Positions 11,311-24,264 of a DNA stretch of 64,000 nt are shown in pieces. How positions within the stretch are numbered: position 1 is the stretch's first letter; every line of letters starts with the position of its first letter. The notes beneath the pieces are model-generated. The model was not told where the DNA came from. It ran no database searches and was given only the letters and a program-made list of their open reading frames with translations. A program made the position numbers and the translations under genes. The stretch is from the NCBI GenBank assembly GCA_036172665.1, contig CM069874.1, positions 50,450,707 to 50,514,706 on the forward strand, in the 5' to 3' direction. This DNA is from Prosopocoilus inquinatus (Eukaryota; Arthropoda; Insecta; Coleoptera; Lucanidae).

Positions 11311-12783
11311 TATAATATAAAAAAATCTACGCATGCGCAGAGTTTTGAATTTGGTCATTTATGAAATGATTTAAGAATATACATACTATAAGATTCAACT
11401 ACCAGTTTAATTCAGTTACCGGATAAATTGTTACAGTTTGAACACCCGCTTTTCAGGAAACATCCTGCATATGGAGTTTTATATCGCAGTTATTCTTGAT
11501 TGCACAATATTAAGAAATTGTGTGAGATGAGAAAACGCTTCATGTCGTGCCTGTCGCGTCTGTATTTATCGCGTTGAAAATAGTTTATTTTCTACCATCG
11601 CCTTTGTCGTAGAAACTTGCTACATAAATTTAATTTTATATCTTATATCAAATAAAATTAGCGCTCATGTCTGTGCCTCAGCTTTCATAAAAAAAGATCG
11701 TTAAATTCAAACAAGTAAGCGAGCTGACGAAGTATTTAACGCTGCGTTTATCCACAACGAAGAGAGGGAGTATGTGGTTGACTGTTATTTTAGTTTGTTA
11801 CACAGTCTGATCAAGCGGTTCCAATTTATTCCAGTGCAAGAGCATTGTGTTTAGAAATAAGCGACGCGCGACGCTTCGCTTCTTTAATAAAAAATGTATG
11901 AATCCGCGCCTTGGTAATAACATCTATTTCCTTTGAATTCTTATAACGCAAAGGGTCTCACACTCTGTTTTATTAACGTAATGCAACTCGGGCGTTTTTT
12001 GTATTCTTCATAAATCCTCGCAAAATCCTCGATGTGTCAGTATTTCTCTAACTGCCTTAATAAACAATACCCTCTGGAGTTTCTATTCTTAGATAGAATT
12101 GCATCATCTTTTGCAATCGTCTGTAGGCGCAGCTCTTATTTTCTGTAGGAATGACTAAATTATTTATGCCGTGTTCCAAATGTTTATTTGACAGGCTGAT
12201 GCGTACTAGATTCTAGGTCGGATATTCCCACCTATACACAACGAGGCGTGGTTAATGCTTAGTATACTCGAATGCGATCTTAAATGCGTACTTAAAACAA
12301 GCATATGAAAAAGCAGACTAGAATGTATACTTCCAAAGTGTAACCAATTTTATAAACACAATGTCACAAGAGCGTTTATATCCGTTTACCTTTCAACAGC
12401 ATTTAAATTGTCCCCAGTATATCCATATTTACCGCTGTATATTATAAAAAATGATATTCAAATAACCTATTACTCATAGTTCACTTTTACTTTGTAAGAT
12501 GGCGACACCTTCGTTTATTTGGACCATGCAATTCATGCATACTTGGTAGGGATAAGCATGCTAAAAAGTAGTACACATTTAAGGCTATGTCCTGTATTTG
12601 GAACACAGCATAAGTTTACGCGGCCAGACAGTCATTAAAAGCCGCCGACCGACGGCTACGTCTCCTTTCTTTGCGCGACTAGATCATGAGAATTACAGTT
12701 TTTTGCGAGTTCTTATGTGGACGGTGAGATTAAATTGCGTTCACACTCGATCTTTAACGCTATTGGGCCTTCTTTATGTCATT
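11311..12783. other. unassigned intronic DNA
   Basis: AT-rich, with short frames only. I see no DHPF-type exon and no RT motif. Confidence 0.4.
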
Positions 12784-13600
12784 TTATACTCTTATGGTTC
12801 CTGCTGACGTCACGATGTTTTCGATACGTGCAAGCCCTCCTCATTTCAAAAGGGGGTACGGCCAGTTTTGGCTTTTTCAATGAGCAACGAGTGCAACGAA
12901 TGAGTCGTCTTGCAATATCCCCAGAGTACATTGGTGTATGTTTCATGGTGTGAGGGCTGCGGCTCAGTTGCTGTCCATATTCCATGGCCTATTTCGGTAC
13001 AGCAGGACCTCGGGGAGGTTCCTGTAATTTTGCGGCTATGGCCGGATATGACTAGGTGCCCGGTGGACTAAAACTCCTGGGAGTTGTCTCGGCCTCGTCC
13101 TTGACGTTTAAGATAGGTATGTTTACGACCGTTACTTTCTCTTTTCTTGTAAATTACTATTGTCGAACTTTTCTTCCCTTAGTGGTTTTTCAGAACGGCT
13201 TAGTTTTCGGACCAGCTTACTTTTAGTGGATGGCCTATTTAGTTGTGAGGTGCGACTTATTGTTAACGTTTGTTGCGGTCTTAGTATTCGAGCTTATTGG
13301 ACAAGTGTAGTTTTGAACCTGTCTGTGACGATCTTTGCGGATCCGGCTTTCGAACCGGAGTGACTTTGGTTTGGTGTCTTCATACATCAAGAGGGTATGG
13401 AACGGGACGATGCACGTTGATGACAAAACACCTAGGAGATACCCTTATTTGCCGGTTACGGTCTTAAGACGAATTTAATAGTTAATATCGTTTTGCTTTG
13501 GGCGTCTCGCGCCAAAATTTTTTAAATTCATGTTTTTATTCTTGTAAAGCTTCTTTTTGACGGATCCGCCGACGCAACCGTTAATTTGAATTACTTTGAA
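12784..13600 (+). repeat. dispersed repeat family, copy 1
   Basis: Shares long colinear stretches with 17225-18100: GATGTTTTCG, then GCTGCGGC..CATATTCCATGGC, GGACCTCGG.GAGGTTCCTG, CTCGGCCTCGTCCTT, TTACTATTGTCGAA.TTTTCTTCCCTTA, TGTGACGATCTTT and TTTCGAA.CGGAGT. The 3' part (GACGGATCCGCC) also recurs at about 20200-20345. Both main copies have the same orientation. Class unknown; a decayed LTR or gag region is possible. Confidence 0.6.
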
Positions 13601-14372
13601 TGCTAATGCTAACGATGCTAATATTTTTATTTTTGGTTAACCATAACATTATACAGTTTGGCTTGTCGGATACAATATTAAGGACTGTACAAACACTTGG
13701 TGGCGTTAACCTTGTTGCTATTAAAGTTGTTGCATAAATTGAGTCATTTCCCTTTCCTTTCATCCTTTTCTCATCTCCGGTTAAGATTAGGTGACGCTAA
13801 TTTATTATCGCGTTTAATTATCACCCACGTACGTCACGACTGAAGCTGCTGGCTGTGCTGCAAGTTAATTTCCTCGGCACAAATATTGTTTCTACACACG
13901 GTAGGTAGCAAAATATCCACAAGTGAAAATTATTTTTGATAATACAGAGTGCTCCGTAAAGTTACTGTGGATTCCTTTTTTTTAATGGAACACTAATTGT
14001 AATACATTTTTTGAAATACCCTGGTTGTATCCTTTCTAAAAATATGAAGGGTTGATATTTTGTATTGAATGGTTAACAAGTCAAGTTATGACCACTTTTG
14101 TTTAGAAAATAGCATAACATCCTCTCTACTAACGATGGAAGTTATTTGTAAATAAACTTTGTGATTACGATTACGACTGCACCGTTGGGTGCAAAAAACA
14201 CTAAGAAATTTTGCGTTATTTTAGTTTAGTAGAACAAGTTCTACAACAACATTTTACGTACCTATAAGTAGGCACTCGTTACATAGTATTAAGTGATTTG
14301 GTTTAATTTTTTTTATGTTTTTATAGTTTTCTGCTTTTATTTGGCATTTAGACATATAACATTATGTTTCAG
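13601..14372. other. serpin intron before alternative exon B
   Basis: AT-rich DNA ending in the 3' splice site ACATTATGTTTCAG at 14359-14372. A plus-strand tract near 13940-14000 resembles the CAGxGTGxTCCxTAAAG ends of MITEs seen elsewhere. Confidence 0.5.
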
Positions 14373-14512
14373 GTTTGATTGTTGTAGCTACAAGCTTGGC
14401 TTCACTGCCCCCGGAATTTAGGGTCGATCATCCGTTTATATTCTACATTCAAGGGTCGACTACCTACAGAAAAGACATTTTGTTTTATGGCAAAATTACA
14501 AATCCTTCGTAG
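14373..14512 (+). CDS. serpin alternative last exon B (second reactive loop)
   Basis: Opens GT TTG ATT, the same phase and first residues (G-L-I) as exon A, behind a canonical acceptor. It encodes LIVVATSLASLPPEFRV then DHPFIFYIQG and ends GKITNPS followed by TAG. F-R-V-D-H-P-F matches the serpin C-terminal signature, with Val replacing the usual Ala. By the same count from the hinge, P1 is Thr and P1' Ser. The loop is two residues shorter than in exon A, so the true scissile bond may shift. Small hydrophobic P4-P1 residues suggest an elastase-like target, or an altered function (inference). The full product would be about 378 residues. No AATAAA was seen in the next 300 bases. Confidence 0.88.
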
Positions 14513-14820
14513 CATAATTTAATTAATGTCGGTGATATTCGTAAACATTAGCAATTAAGAATAATATGTTTAATATTGTGTTTTTTAAGTTCAGATTGTG
14601 TAAGTATAAATAATTACAATTAATTTGTTAATTTTCTCTTGGCTGTAATTTTATTGTTTTAAATATTTCTTTCACAGTGGAAGTTTTCATAAAGCAGGGT
14701 TCCAATTTCTTAGAAATCTACGTTTCTCATTAGGAATTGTCTGATCAAGCAGCTAAGTTGCTTCGATTCGTGTAGGCTATTGAACGGGCATGCTAAATTC
14801 CAGCCACTACTTTCACAGTA

Positions 14821-15763
14821 TAGGGTGTTCTTTTACTGTGTGCAAATAAAAAAACGTCAGTGTAAGTACACGAAATTTTACCTTCTACGGGTATTTTTTG
14901 GTGGCTACCGTATCATAGCCAAAAAATTTCGGATGGACGACTTGTTTGGAACTGCTGAAATGTGAGAGAAAAAAATATTTAGATCAACGACGCCTTTTTC
15001 TCGATATGAACACGCCCACCGATACCGCACTTGATATTCTACGCAGCGTTTCGTAATAATAATCACTGATATCGTTTATTAATTATTTTATTTCAAATTT
15101 TAATTCACTGAGTGAAGTACTATTACATTTATTTGTTTTACGATATCAACTATTGACGAATAAATCCGAAAATTTATGCACCAATTAGGCAAGCGAGTTA
15201 AAAATGTTCTTCCTTCATCCTTTTACGTAAAAAAAAACTTTTACTGTAATCTCGTTGCTAGCTATGGAAGTATTTCTACTTGCGGTCCATGGAAAAAACG
15301 TAAATGTCAAATTTTTATAAGTCTATTAAAAATAATATGGAATGAGAAATTATAATTTGTTTGCATCTCGCTTTTAATTTTTTCGGCAATTACGAACCGC
15401 AGCTTCTTGAATTGCACTAGATTTCAATTTAAACTACTTAAACTTGTAATGACTTGCAGTGAAGTTAATTTAAATCGTAAACGCTTTGACTGACTAGCTG
15501 ATCGGAGCGGCTCATTTACGTCGTTCGTGCTCAAGATCAAGTGAAGTACTGACCCTGCCCTACTTCGGCTTCGGGTCATAATTGAAGAGGCGGCCGCGTT
15601 TCACTTTTAGCTATGCCAGCAGTTCTCAAAGGGTTTACTGAAAATCTACCACTGCATTTTTCTCGAAAACTATTAAATTTTTGTTAAAAACAAGTTCAAT
15701 CGTTGCCGTTTATGGTGATATGTTACAGGTTTAAATATTTGCACACAGTAAAAGAACAGCCTG
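14821..15763 (-). mobile_element. 0.95-kb TIR element, inverted copy
   Basis: Starts TAGGGTGTTCTTTTACTGTG and ends CACAGTAAAAGAACAGCCTG between TA dinucleotides. It matches the element at 10359-11310 in reverse over its whole length, including CCGATCAGCT/AGCTGATCGG and the CGGTAGCCACCAAAAAATAC region. The two arms bracket exon B. Confidence 0.8.
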
Positions 15764-17224
15764 TATAGGTCGACAAATAGGTGACAAAGGGCCCTATTCT
15801 AGTAGCAACTCGTTCCAAGCAGCCGTTTGGTCACCTGAAACCTGAAAGCAACCAATATCACAAACAAATGCGAATAAATTGAATAATTTTTCGACATATA
15901 TTATAAAACTTGTTGCCAAATTATTGACAAGACTTTTGAAAAAGAGTAGTATTATTTTCCAATTTACTGAAATTTGGGTTGGTGTTCGAAACAATATTTT
16001 TTTATGTTTAAATTTTTCTTTCTTTTGTTAAAATCTACCACGAAATTGATGACAGTTAAACACAAAACAAAATACTAAAATTTATAATAATAAATATAAT
16101 AAATAATAATCAATTTACATACCTACCTGCCTACTCGTTAGGATAACGTAAATTTATTATAATTTGATCAGAATTAAACACGTAGACAAAATAATGCTCA
16201 ACGATTGAAAAGTGAAAACTTTAAAAAAATAATCTTGGAAACAAGATAATGTTGTGACATTTGGTTATTGTTTATTACAGCATTAGATGCAAACAGACGA
16301 CAATTATGGCGATGCTAACAACTTTTTTAAAGTTCTGCCAAAATGTACGGAAATTGGACCTTTCGATAAAAAAAAAACACGCGGAAAAATATTTTGTACA
16401 CGGGGCACCAAACAATCAATTTTTTAGAAACACACACTCTAATTGGTTTAAAAAAATTGGAAGATCAAATCAGATATGTCGTAAAATAGTTTAAGGTTTC
16501 GATGCATTTTAAATACAATTTATATTTACTGGGTTAATTCAAGTACTGATGCTTGACTGGTCAGTGGTCAGTTATTTTCGAAAAGTAATTTACTCAACTC
16601 TGTATGTATGACGTAAAAAGTCAGAGACTAAAATAATCGAAAATGTAATTGCAAATGTTACGATTTGGAAAACCGCTTTTTAGGGGTCACCCTGTATGTA
16701 CGAAAATTATTTCTAAAAAGTGCAAAAGGACGCGATTTATCTCTCATGCATTCGTTATCTATTTTTCCGTTTTACATCTGAAACAAGTGTGGGAAAAACG
16801 AAGCTGATATTTATGGGGCTGATTTACGACATTCAATTGAAAACACCTGCTGTTTGTCGCAAAGAACAAACGCATACCGCCTTTGTGACCTACTTGCCGC
16901 CTTTTGTTGTTTTGGCGGTTATTATTTGGCCGAAAGGCCTTCCTTTAAAAATACACTTGTAGGTTTTGCGTATTTGTAAAATCAAAGGTTACCGCTGCGT
17001 CGTAAATGTCAATTACCTCGGCTTGTTTACAACAGTCTAGACGTTCTTATTCTTCTTAAATGACCTCCTGCCGAAACTTCAGATGATGCCGTTTATCGGT
17101 TTGTCTGCACTTCCAACATTATTGTTACATTTTTTGTACGCCGGAGAGAGTAACTTGCGTTTATATTTGACCTTTAATACCATTGTTCCTCCCCTGCCTC
17201 TACCCTTATTCTATCGGGTTTGAA
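15764..17224. other. unassigned DNA downstream of exon B
   Basis: AT-rich with short frames. A TTTATTACAG acceptor-like site at 16276 is followed within a few codons by stops in the required phase, so it is not a third loop exon. An isolated CACCCTGTATG-type MITE end lies near 16688. Confidence 0.4.
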
Positions 17225-18100
17225 TGCTGCCACGATGTTTTCGGGCAAGTCCTTCTCTACTTCAAAGGGGCGTATTGCCACATACCCTGCATTACCTACC
17301 GTTTTTTACTGTTTATTAGTTGGTAATGTTTAGAGTAGTAGTAAAGGTGTAGGAAAGACATAACGAAGCGCCGACAAGGTAGAGACAATTAGTAGTGGGT
17401 ACAGCTAACGAGTGCATCAAAGAGAACTTCCCCGCCATTGTACGTAGGCTAGGGATTGAATAAATTGGGTTTATGGGAAGCTGCTGGTTGTTCTAATAAG
17501 GCCACCTATGTATCTTCAGCCTACTAATTTAGCGAGGTAAGTACCCTTTCTTTTAGTCAAGGTACCCCCTATGACGCCTAAAGCGGGTGCTCCCTCTGAG
17601 TTTACCCCCTAGTGGGGAGTCGAGGACGATCCAGGGCACAGTGGTATGTTTTCGTGTGTGGGCTGCGGCCCCATGGCTGCATATATTCCATGGCGAACAA
17701 GACATACTGTTTTGGTTCCGGCGGACCTCGGAGCGGTTCCTGCAATTATACAGCTACAGTCGGAGATAATTTGGGGCTCGGTGGAATGAAAACTCGTCAG
17801 AGTTTTGCCTCGACCTCGTCCTTAGAGTTCAGGACAGATATGTTTGCGGCTGTTGCTATCTCTTTCCGTGCTCATTACTATTGTCGAATTTTTCTTCCCT
17901 TACAGGCTTTTAAGTTCGATTTTATCGACTTTTGATGACGGCTTATTTTAGTTTCGGATTTTAGTATCGTGGAGTACGATTCATTGCTACTCTCGGTTCG
18001 ATCTTGGTGCTTAAGCTTGTTGATTTTGAGCTGGTTGTGACGATCTTTCTGGATGGGCAACGCAGTGTTGATATGGACCCGGTTTTTCGAATCGGAGTTT
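17225..18100 (+). repeat. dispersed repeat family, copy 2
   Basis: Direct-orientation partner of 12784-13600 (landmarks listed there). Between about 17100 and 17300 the minus strand is open enough to give RPFEVEKDLPENIVAAFKPD, which might be relic coding DNA of the element, but I do not recognise the protein. Confidence 0.6.
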
Positions 18101-19380
18101 GGTAATGGTGGTGTACACTACTGCTATAAAGTTTTCGGAGTACGAGACATGCCACTGGCAGTAAGAAATTTTATGCTTTGCAATTATGAACCTTATAGCT
18201 TTTACAACCGTACCTGCTACCCCGATAATAAAACCGGTCATCGCAAACACAGCGATTTAACACAGATGCGAACTTATTCAACCAACTTGAATAATCTGCT
18301 AGAAAGACTTTCATTGTAGTTGGATGGATAAGAAATTTAACAAAATTTATTTTCTAAATATTATAACATGTATAGTAAATAATGTGTAATAATAATAAAA
18401 TAAAATCTGTTATTTTTCGTTAATTAAATTTAACTTTCTAGTTTCATTAAATACACATGTTTTGCAACTAATTAATAGCTTTGTTGAGCAGAACTTCTTA
18501 GCATTTATATTATTATAATAAGAAACAAATTTAAATAATCTAGCTCATTCTATATATTTTTTTAAATACTCAAAAATCATTCACATATTTTCACAAAATA
18601 AATGTTATACGATTTAATCATTTTCTCTTAACTTCTAGATTAATGAAAACTTGCCAAACTTTGTGGATGAACTTTTCAACTTATTTTACTGATGTCAGAT
18701 TTGAGAAGAAACTAAAAAGAAGAATTTTATTTTTTCCTCTGTGGCGTAGAATGAAATATGTATATTATTTTTAACGCAAGTATTGCAATTTTTAAGTATT
18801 ACACATATTCTATATTTTAGGAGTTTAACACTATATTTGTTAAGTTTCCTAAATTTGTATGATTCTGAATAATTTTAATGAGTTAATTATTCGATCAATA
18901 AGTATCATCAGTAAACTCATTATTTAAATGAAATTAAGTTATTTTAAATTTATTTCACTGTAAATTCTTACAATATTATATGACACCGTATAAAAAAGAA
19001 TAACATACACTGGAAAAAGTATTCAAGACTTTATTATTGAGAACAACGAAAAACTTATTACAAGTAAAAACAAAACTAAAGTAAAAATTAACAAAACAAT
19101 AATTCACGTATATATTTACAAAAAAAAAACCGGCCCATAGGTTTTTATACGTGATATCTCTTTATCACAAAGAACAAAAGGGTATCATAAAACAGAGGTT
19201 CGGTAAAATGAAACATAATTTTTCTTGATGTCGAAAATATTTTACATGAATAGGTTTCTTGACATGTGAATAAGACGTGTATGATAAAATTGAATTGAAA
19301 ATATCAATATTTTAACATTTATAAAATAAAGATGACGTGGAAAAATGTAAAATATAACGGAAATGCTTAAATAGCATAAT
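18101..19380. other. AT-rich DNA, no gene recognised
   Basis: A plus-strand frame ending at 18319 has no recognisable domain. A minus-strand AATAAAGTCTTG at about 19022-19035 could be a poly(A) signal, but no coding exon is seen upstream of it on that strand. Confidence 0.35.
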
Positions 19381-19404
19381 AGAAACCGCTTAAATAGCGA
19401 CATC

Positions 19405-19466
19405 CTGCGATCGCTTCAGCTGACGAAGCCCCAAATAGGACTGAAACAGCTGTACAGAGGAACGGG
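19405..19466 (+). ncRNA. decayed hammerhead-like motif
   Basis: CTGACGA at 19420-19426, an imperfect stem II (AGCCCC/AGGACT around AAAT), GAAA at 19443-19446, then CAGCTGT and CAGAGG. This is the same order and near-identical 3' part as the better motif at 24265-24353. Stem I is poor and stem II has a mismatch, so it is probably inactive. Confidence 0.4.
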
Positions 19467-21751
19467 ACAAAATAACTAGAATCAAAATTGTGAGGTCTTC
19501 TATTTACTTAAAAATAAATAAAATCGAACATATGTACTAATTGTTATTATTTTCTTAAAATTATGTGAGCTTTCCGTATGGCAAAGCTTGTCGGTGAGCT
19601 AATAAATCACCCTGTATTTCATATTTACTAAAAATCTATTTATGTATTTCTCGTAATGAAAATTTTAGAATCCACAGAAAATCATACACAAACTACAAAC
19701 GAATAAAATTTTTGTGAAGTCAAACAAACCAGAAGTGTATAAAGGCAGAAATTTGGTATAATTATAATTTTTCAGATTAATTAACATCGTCGATCCTTTA
19801 TAGCAATTTAACATTTATATGTCTTTATAATATGATCTGAAATCCTGTTATTTAACAATATAAAATATTCTAATTAAAAAAAAAAACATTTTTTGTTCAA
19901 TTTTTAAGTTAAAGCAAAAGAGAACAAACAAATTCGCCACCGCGTCCGCGTTCGCAACCGCGCGTCGCCTCAATAAATACTCGGAACCAAATACTGGCAA
20001 CGAAATTCAACAAACCATAAACATCTGCACCGGCCGGGGTTTAATAGGACCTAAGTAAACAACCCTCCTATCGGGGTGCGGAGAAAGTGTCTCTGTTCCT
20101 TAAGATTCGAAATATATTAGGCCCGTTTCAATAAGGTTCAAATTCGAACGATTTTATTGCTTTTCATTTCGAAACTTTTAAGCATTAGTGTACAACAGGA
20201 CCGACTGATAATGTTCAGCTAAGAGATTTTTTGCGGCTACGGCCATAGGCAGAATTTAGCGAGTTTGCCTTGAGTGCCCCACGCCAAGATTATTTCATAA
20301 AGATTTCATAAAGATTTCCGCTTTTGACGGATCCACCATTGGTTAACCTAATTGTTTTTAGAGTTACCTTTTATGTTTGATTTTGCTTACAACTAATTAT
20401 TTGTTTCAAGTCTTGACAACGTTTTAAATTTTGGTTATAAGTGTCAGTTTGCAAAGCTACAGGCAGACCAATCGAGCTACAAAGATACGAAATTTAAGGA
20501 TTGGAATTATTCCTTAAACTTTTCTTAATAACTTCTCTTGATTAAACTAATATGTTTTCTTTATTTTTTGCAATTTGCTTTTGATCGCAGTAGGTCATGG
20601 CTTGTAATACAACAGGTTTTAAAATCAGAAAATATTGGTTTTAAAAGGGCACACATTTGGCGGAAATATAAAATCGATTCGTTAATAAATTAAAAAAATA
20701 CAGGGGTGTGTAGATGAAAAGTGGAACACAGTATAAACATGTAATTAAGGATAGGGTTGCCATACGTCCGTTTTTACAACGGACTGTATGTTTATTCCTC
20801 TTCTATTTTAACAATTTAATTTATTATTTTATTATTTATATAATATTTATTATTCGTCATTTTTAAAACGAATGATGGATTTTCATAATTTAAAAGCTAA
20901 TGATATAATAAGCGATACGATCAAAAAAAGTGTCGAGTTTGCCATGAAGCCGTTACTAATTTGAAAAAAATGTTGTCAGAAACATGCTCATGGCCCAACT
21001 TTTTCGATCGTATTTTATTTGAAACATGAATTTTTTAAATTCTTATTTGAATTACCCGCCATTAATTTTCATTTGAATTACCCGCCGTTGTTTATAGCGC
21101 CACAGGCGAACAGAGTCTTAAATATTACTTGTGAACGTCAGAAGAGCTGAATGTTTTTTATCTAAAGAGTTAGTCATCTATGCGTCCGAGTGTCCGATCC
21201 GTTTTTAATAAACGTCCGTATTTTTCCTAATATTATTGAAAAGGGATTTCCTTCCTTATTGTAAGTCAGTTAATAGTAACAAGAAACAAATTCTTTTTGT
21301 TAGTATTAAAATAGCTTTACTTTTATCGTTAATTGAAACTAACTGACAAAATGACAAGATTCATTGGGCGCGTTCAGCGGACACAACTGTTGAGTATGTT
21401 GACTTGTTTAGTAATCTTTTGTCATTTGTTTATTCCGACGACAGATTCTAACCTCTTTCGGATTTCTCAAGTTTTCATAATTATGGCGAGTAATACTGGT
21501 GTAAATAAAAGAAAATCTAACCTCACTGCACATGTCAAATGTTGATTGATAAACAATAGTTTTCATAGCGTTCAACGGCTCCAACTTGTTTAAACCCAAC
21601 ATAAATGAAACATGTTTCTGGTTTTAATGAAATGTTGGGTCCGTTGAACCTGGCCATTGTATTATTAGAAAAAAAGTAAGTTATTTCCTCAGAAAAATAT
21701 AGTTGTCTAAAAAGAGAGAGAAAGGTGTACCTCAAAATTCTTTTATAATTG
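19467..21751. other. unassigned DNA with scattered repeat fragments
   Basis: 19930-20090 is unusually CpG-rich. 20200-20345 is a third, partial copy of the dispersed repeat at 12.8/17.2 kb. 20753-20790 (GGGTTGCCATACGTCCG) resembles a hAT-type terminus, but no clear partner end was found. No gene recognised. Confidence 0.35.
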
Positions 21752-22833
21752 TAGTGTTGCCAACTTAGGGAAAAAGTCGTTAAATCTAAGGATAATATCA
21801 AATAAAAGGGAAAAATTGCAAAAATTCATTAAAATCTAGGGAATTTATCAAATTCTTGGGAATAAAAGGTAACTGCTGCATTTTGAGACAATAAGTCACA
21901 ACAAAAAGTTTTAACAACAGAAACAAAATAACAGAAAAAAGACAAGAACATTTTTAATGACCCAGACACAAGAAAAAAAAATTACAATTTACAAGGACAT
22001 TATAATAATTTTATCATTTGATTTTTTGTAAAATTGGAAACAATTAAAAAAAAATTAAAAATATTTTTGAAAATCGAGAACACCACTACAAATTAAAAAA
22101 ATCCCCTGTATGGTAAGAAAAACAAATGATGATGACACATAGAAGAAAATAATACAAAACGAACTGCAGATTTAAAATTAAAAAAAAAATAAAGAACATT
22201 TAAGACTAAAAATATAATAATCAACAAACAAAAGCGTATCTCTATCATAATACTTATTTACGGAATTTGTGCAGAATGCAAGAAAAAGAAACAAATAACG
22301 ACTAATTATTCGTGAAGGAAAAACAAGTGAACAAATTTTTAGATTAATTAATTTCAGAACGAAAAATGAAAAAACAAACGACGATTGTAAATTTCACCAC
22401 GAAAAAAGAAATACGAAAGGAAACGAAAAACAAATTATTAATTCAAAACGCCGTTTTCTTTTAAACAATAACAGCAACAGTAAACAAAAAAAATCAGAAG
22501 AGTGACAGAAACATTTGAATATGGAAACAAATGGCGATCACAAGAAAAAAAAACTAAAAATGGATTGAAAGGTTTGATGAGAACGAATTTCAAACTTAAA
22601 AACAATAATTCATAAACAAATGACGATCGTGTCACATTGAAGAAACAAAACTATACAGACATTTCTTTTTGAAAAATATAACCGAAGCGCCGCAACCTTT
22701 TAATATTGAATAATATTTTTTTATTTCAGTTTCTTTTTCGTATTTTTTTTTTCGCGATAATACGATTTGTAACGTCAGAATCAATTTTTCCTTTAGAAAA
22801 GGTACCAAATTTGATGAGTTGGCAATACTGCTT
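21752..22833. mobile_element. hAT-like non-autonomous element with an A-rich interior
   Basis: The left end TAGTGTTGCCAACTTA pairs with the right end GAGTTGGCAATACTG (reverse complement CAGTATTGCCAACTC). The interior plus strand is very rich in A and poor in T and carries spaced repeats such as ACAAATGGCGATCAC, ACAAATGACGATCG and ACAAACGACGATTG. No convincing 8-base target duplication is visible, so the class is tentative. Confidence 0.45.
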
Positions 22834-23008
22834 CGGATTGCTGCAAAGTGCAAGATTAGGTTGTTTTAATAACTTTATTTCGTTTGTTTTAACAGTTAAT
22901 TGCAGAAAAAAATTATAAATTTGTCTGTTTAGGAATGCTAATAAGTAAATTTATATTGTTTTCTCTTTGTAATCGTGTTTTTAACTTATTAAATTCAGTA
23001 ATGAAATA

Positions 23009-23284
23009 TAGGGTGTTCCATTTAAACTAACCGAGTAAAATAAACATCGGAGTTATGAATCACCCTGTGTAAAATAATAGGAATATGTTCGAGATGGAAA
23101 TTGTTTTCTGTTCCATAGAGGTTATGTAACGTTACTGTAAAATTTAAATGCCGAATTTTAATAAACATCTAATCTGTAAGACATCAAATAATAGCTTTTT
23201 TTTACATTGAAATGTCAATATATCAAAATAAACCATAATATATAGTACGTTTCATTTAAAAAAACAAAACGGAACACCCTGTAT
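23009..23284. mobile_element. small TA-flanked MITE
   Basis: Left GGGTGTTCCATTTAAA and right TTTAAAAAAACAAAACGGAA followed by CACCCTGTA. Length about 275 bases and no coding. It has the same end type as many others in the window. Confidence 0.6.
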
Positions 23285-23922
23285 CATTGTAACTAATTTT
23301 AAATCATGCATCTATATCACAGATAAGTAATAGCGATTTAGATTTAGAAATCTGCATTAATATAGGCGCTATTCACCGAATAAGCACTATTGGCCCACCC
23401 TGTATATCTCTAAATGTAAGTAAATATAAATTAATATGTATATCTAAAATTAACCGTCAGAAAAATCTTACAAATAAGAGCTAACAAAACAACACGAAAA
23501 TTTTTTTTTTGCACGGGATATTTGATAAGGAGAGGATTCTCCGAGATAAAATTTTCCTAAAGTGCTCTTAACTTGTGGTGTGTGGGTGTGATTTGCTCTC
23601 ATCTGTAGGTTGTATTTTGACGATTTATACATAATATACCGGCTGTTTCAAATTGGGTGTGCACTGAAGGGATGTCCTAAACCGTAAGAGATACAAATTC
23701 GGTTAAATGAAACAAAAGTTATATGAATCAATGCCTAATTCGTATCCATTGAGAGAATGATTTTTTTCTCATTTCTTCTTGAGTTATTAATAAAAATGTG
23801 AAAAAAATCGATTTTTTTTTCTCTCTGTATCTCTTTTGTTATACATAATTTTTAAATTCTGATTTAACTTTCTACAGGCACTTTTTGATTCTGCTTCGAA
23901 TACGAGTAATAGAATTGAAGTC

Positions 23923-23960
23923 AAACGTTTCGTCTTCCAACGACCATCATCAGTTTCGAT
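23923..23960 (-). ncRNA. hammerhead-like motif, minus strand arm
   Basis: On the minus strand: CTGATGA, a weak stem containing GTC/GAC, then GAAACGT. This is the conserved hammerhead core order, but stem II is short and stem I is not convincing. Mirror of the motif at 24790. Confidence 0.3.
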
Positions 23961-24264
23961 TTTTTATATACAACTTGTAGAAGGCACTATTCAGTAATAT
24001 CTAAATATTTTTAACATATAAAATAGCGACATCTTACTATCGCTTTTTGACCTAACATTGCAGTAGGATAGACAAATTGAAGCGGGATTTGCTCCTAATG
24101 AGTCCCCCATGCAAGGCGGCCATGCTTGCTGTCAAAGCATAATGAAAATTTGTCTATCCTACTGCAATGTTAGGTCAAAAAGCGATAGTAAGATGTCGCT
24201 ATTTTATATGTTCATCATTCTTACATCGCATTTGCGAATAAATTGGGCAAGTCGTTTTTGGTCT

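Noticed and set aside
16261..16494. Possible third alternative serpin loop exon behind a TTTATTACAG acceptor
   Set aside because: In the required phase it meets stops within about ten codons and has no DHPF or related signature.
18011..18319. Open frames on both strands at 18.0-18.3 kb as a possible host gene
   Set aside because: No domain, no splice context that fits, and the region overlaps the end of a dispersed repeat.
20753..21240. hAT-type element starting GGGTTGCCATACGTCCG
   Set aside because: A similar ACGTCCGTATTTTT occurs near 21223, but the ends are not clearly inverted and no target duplication was found.
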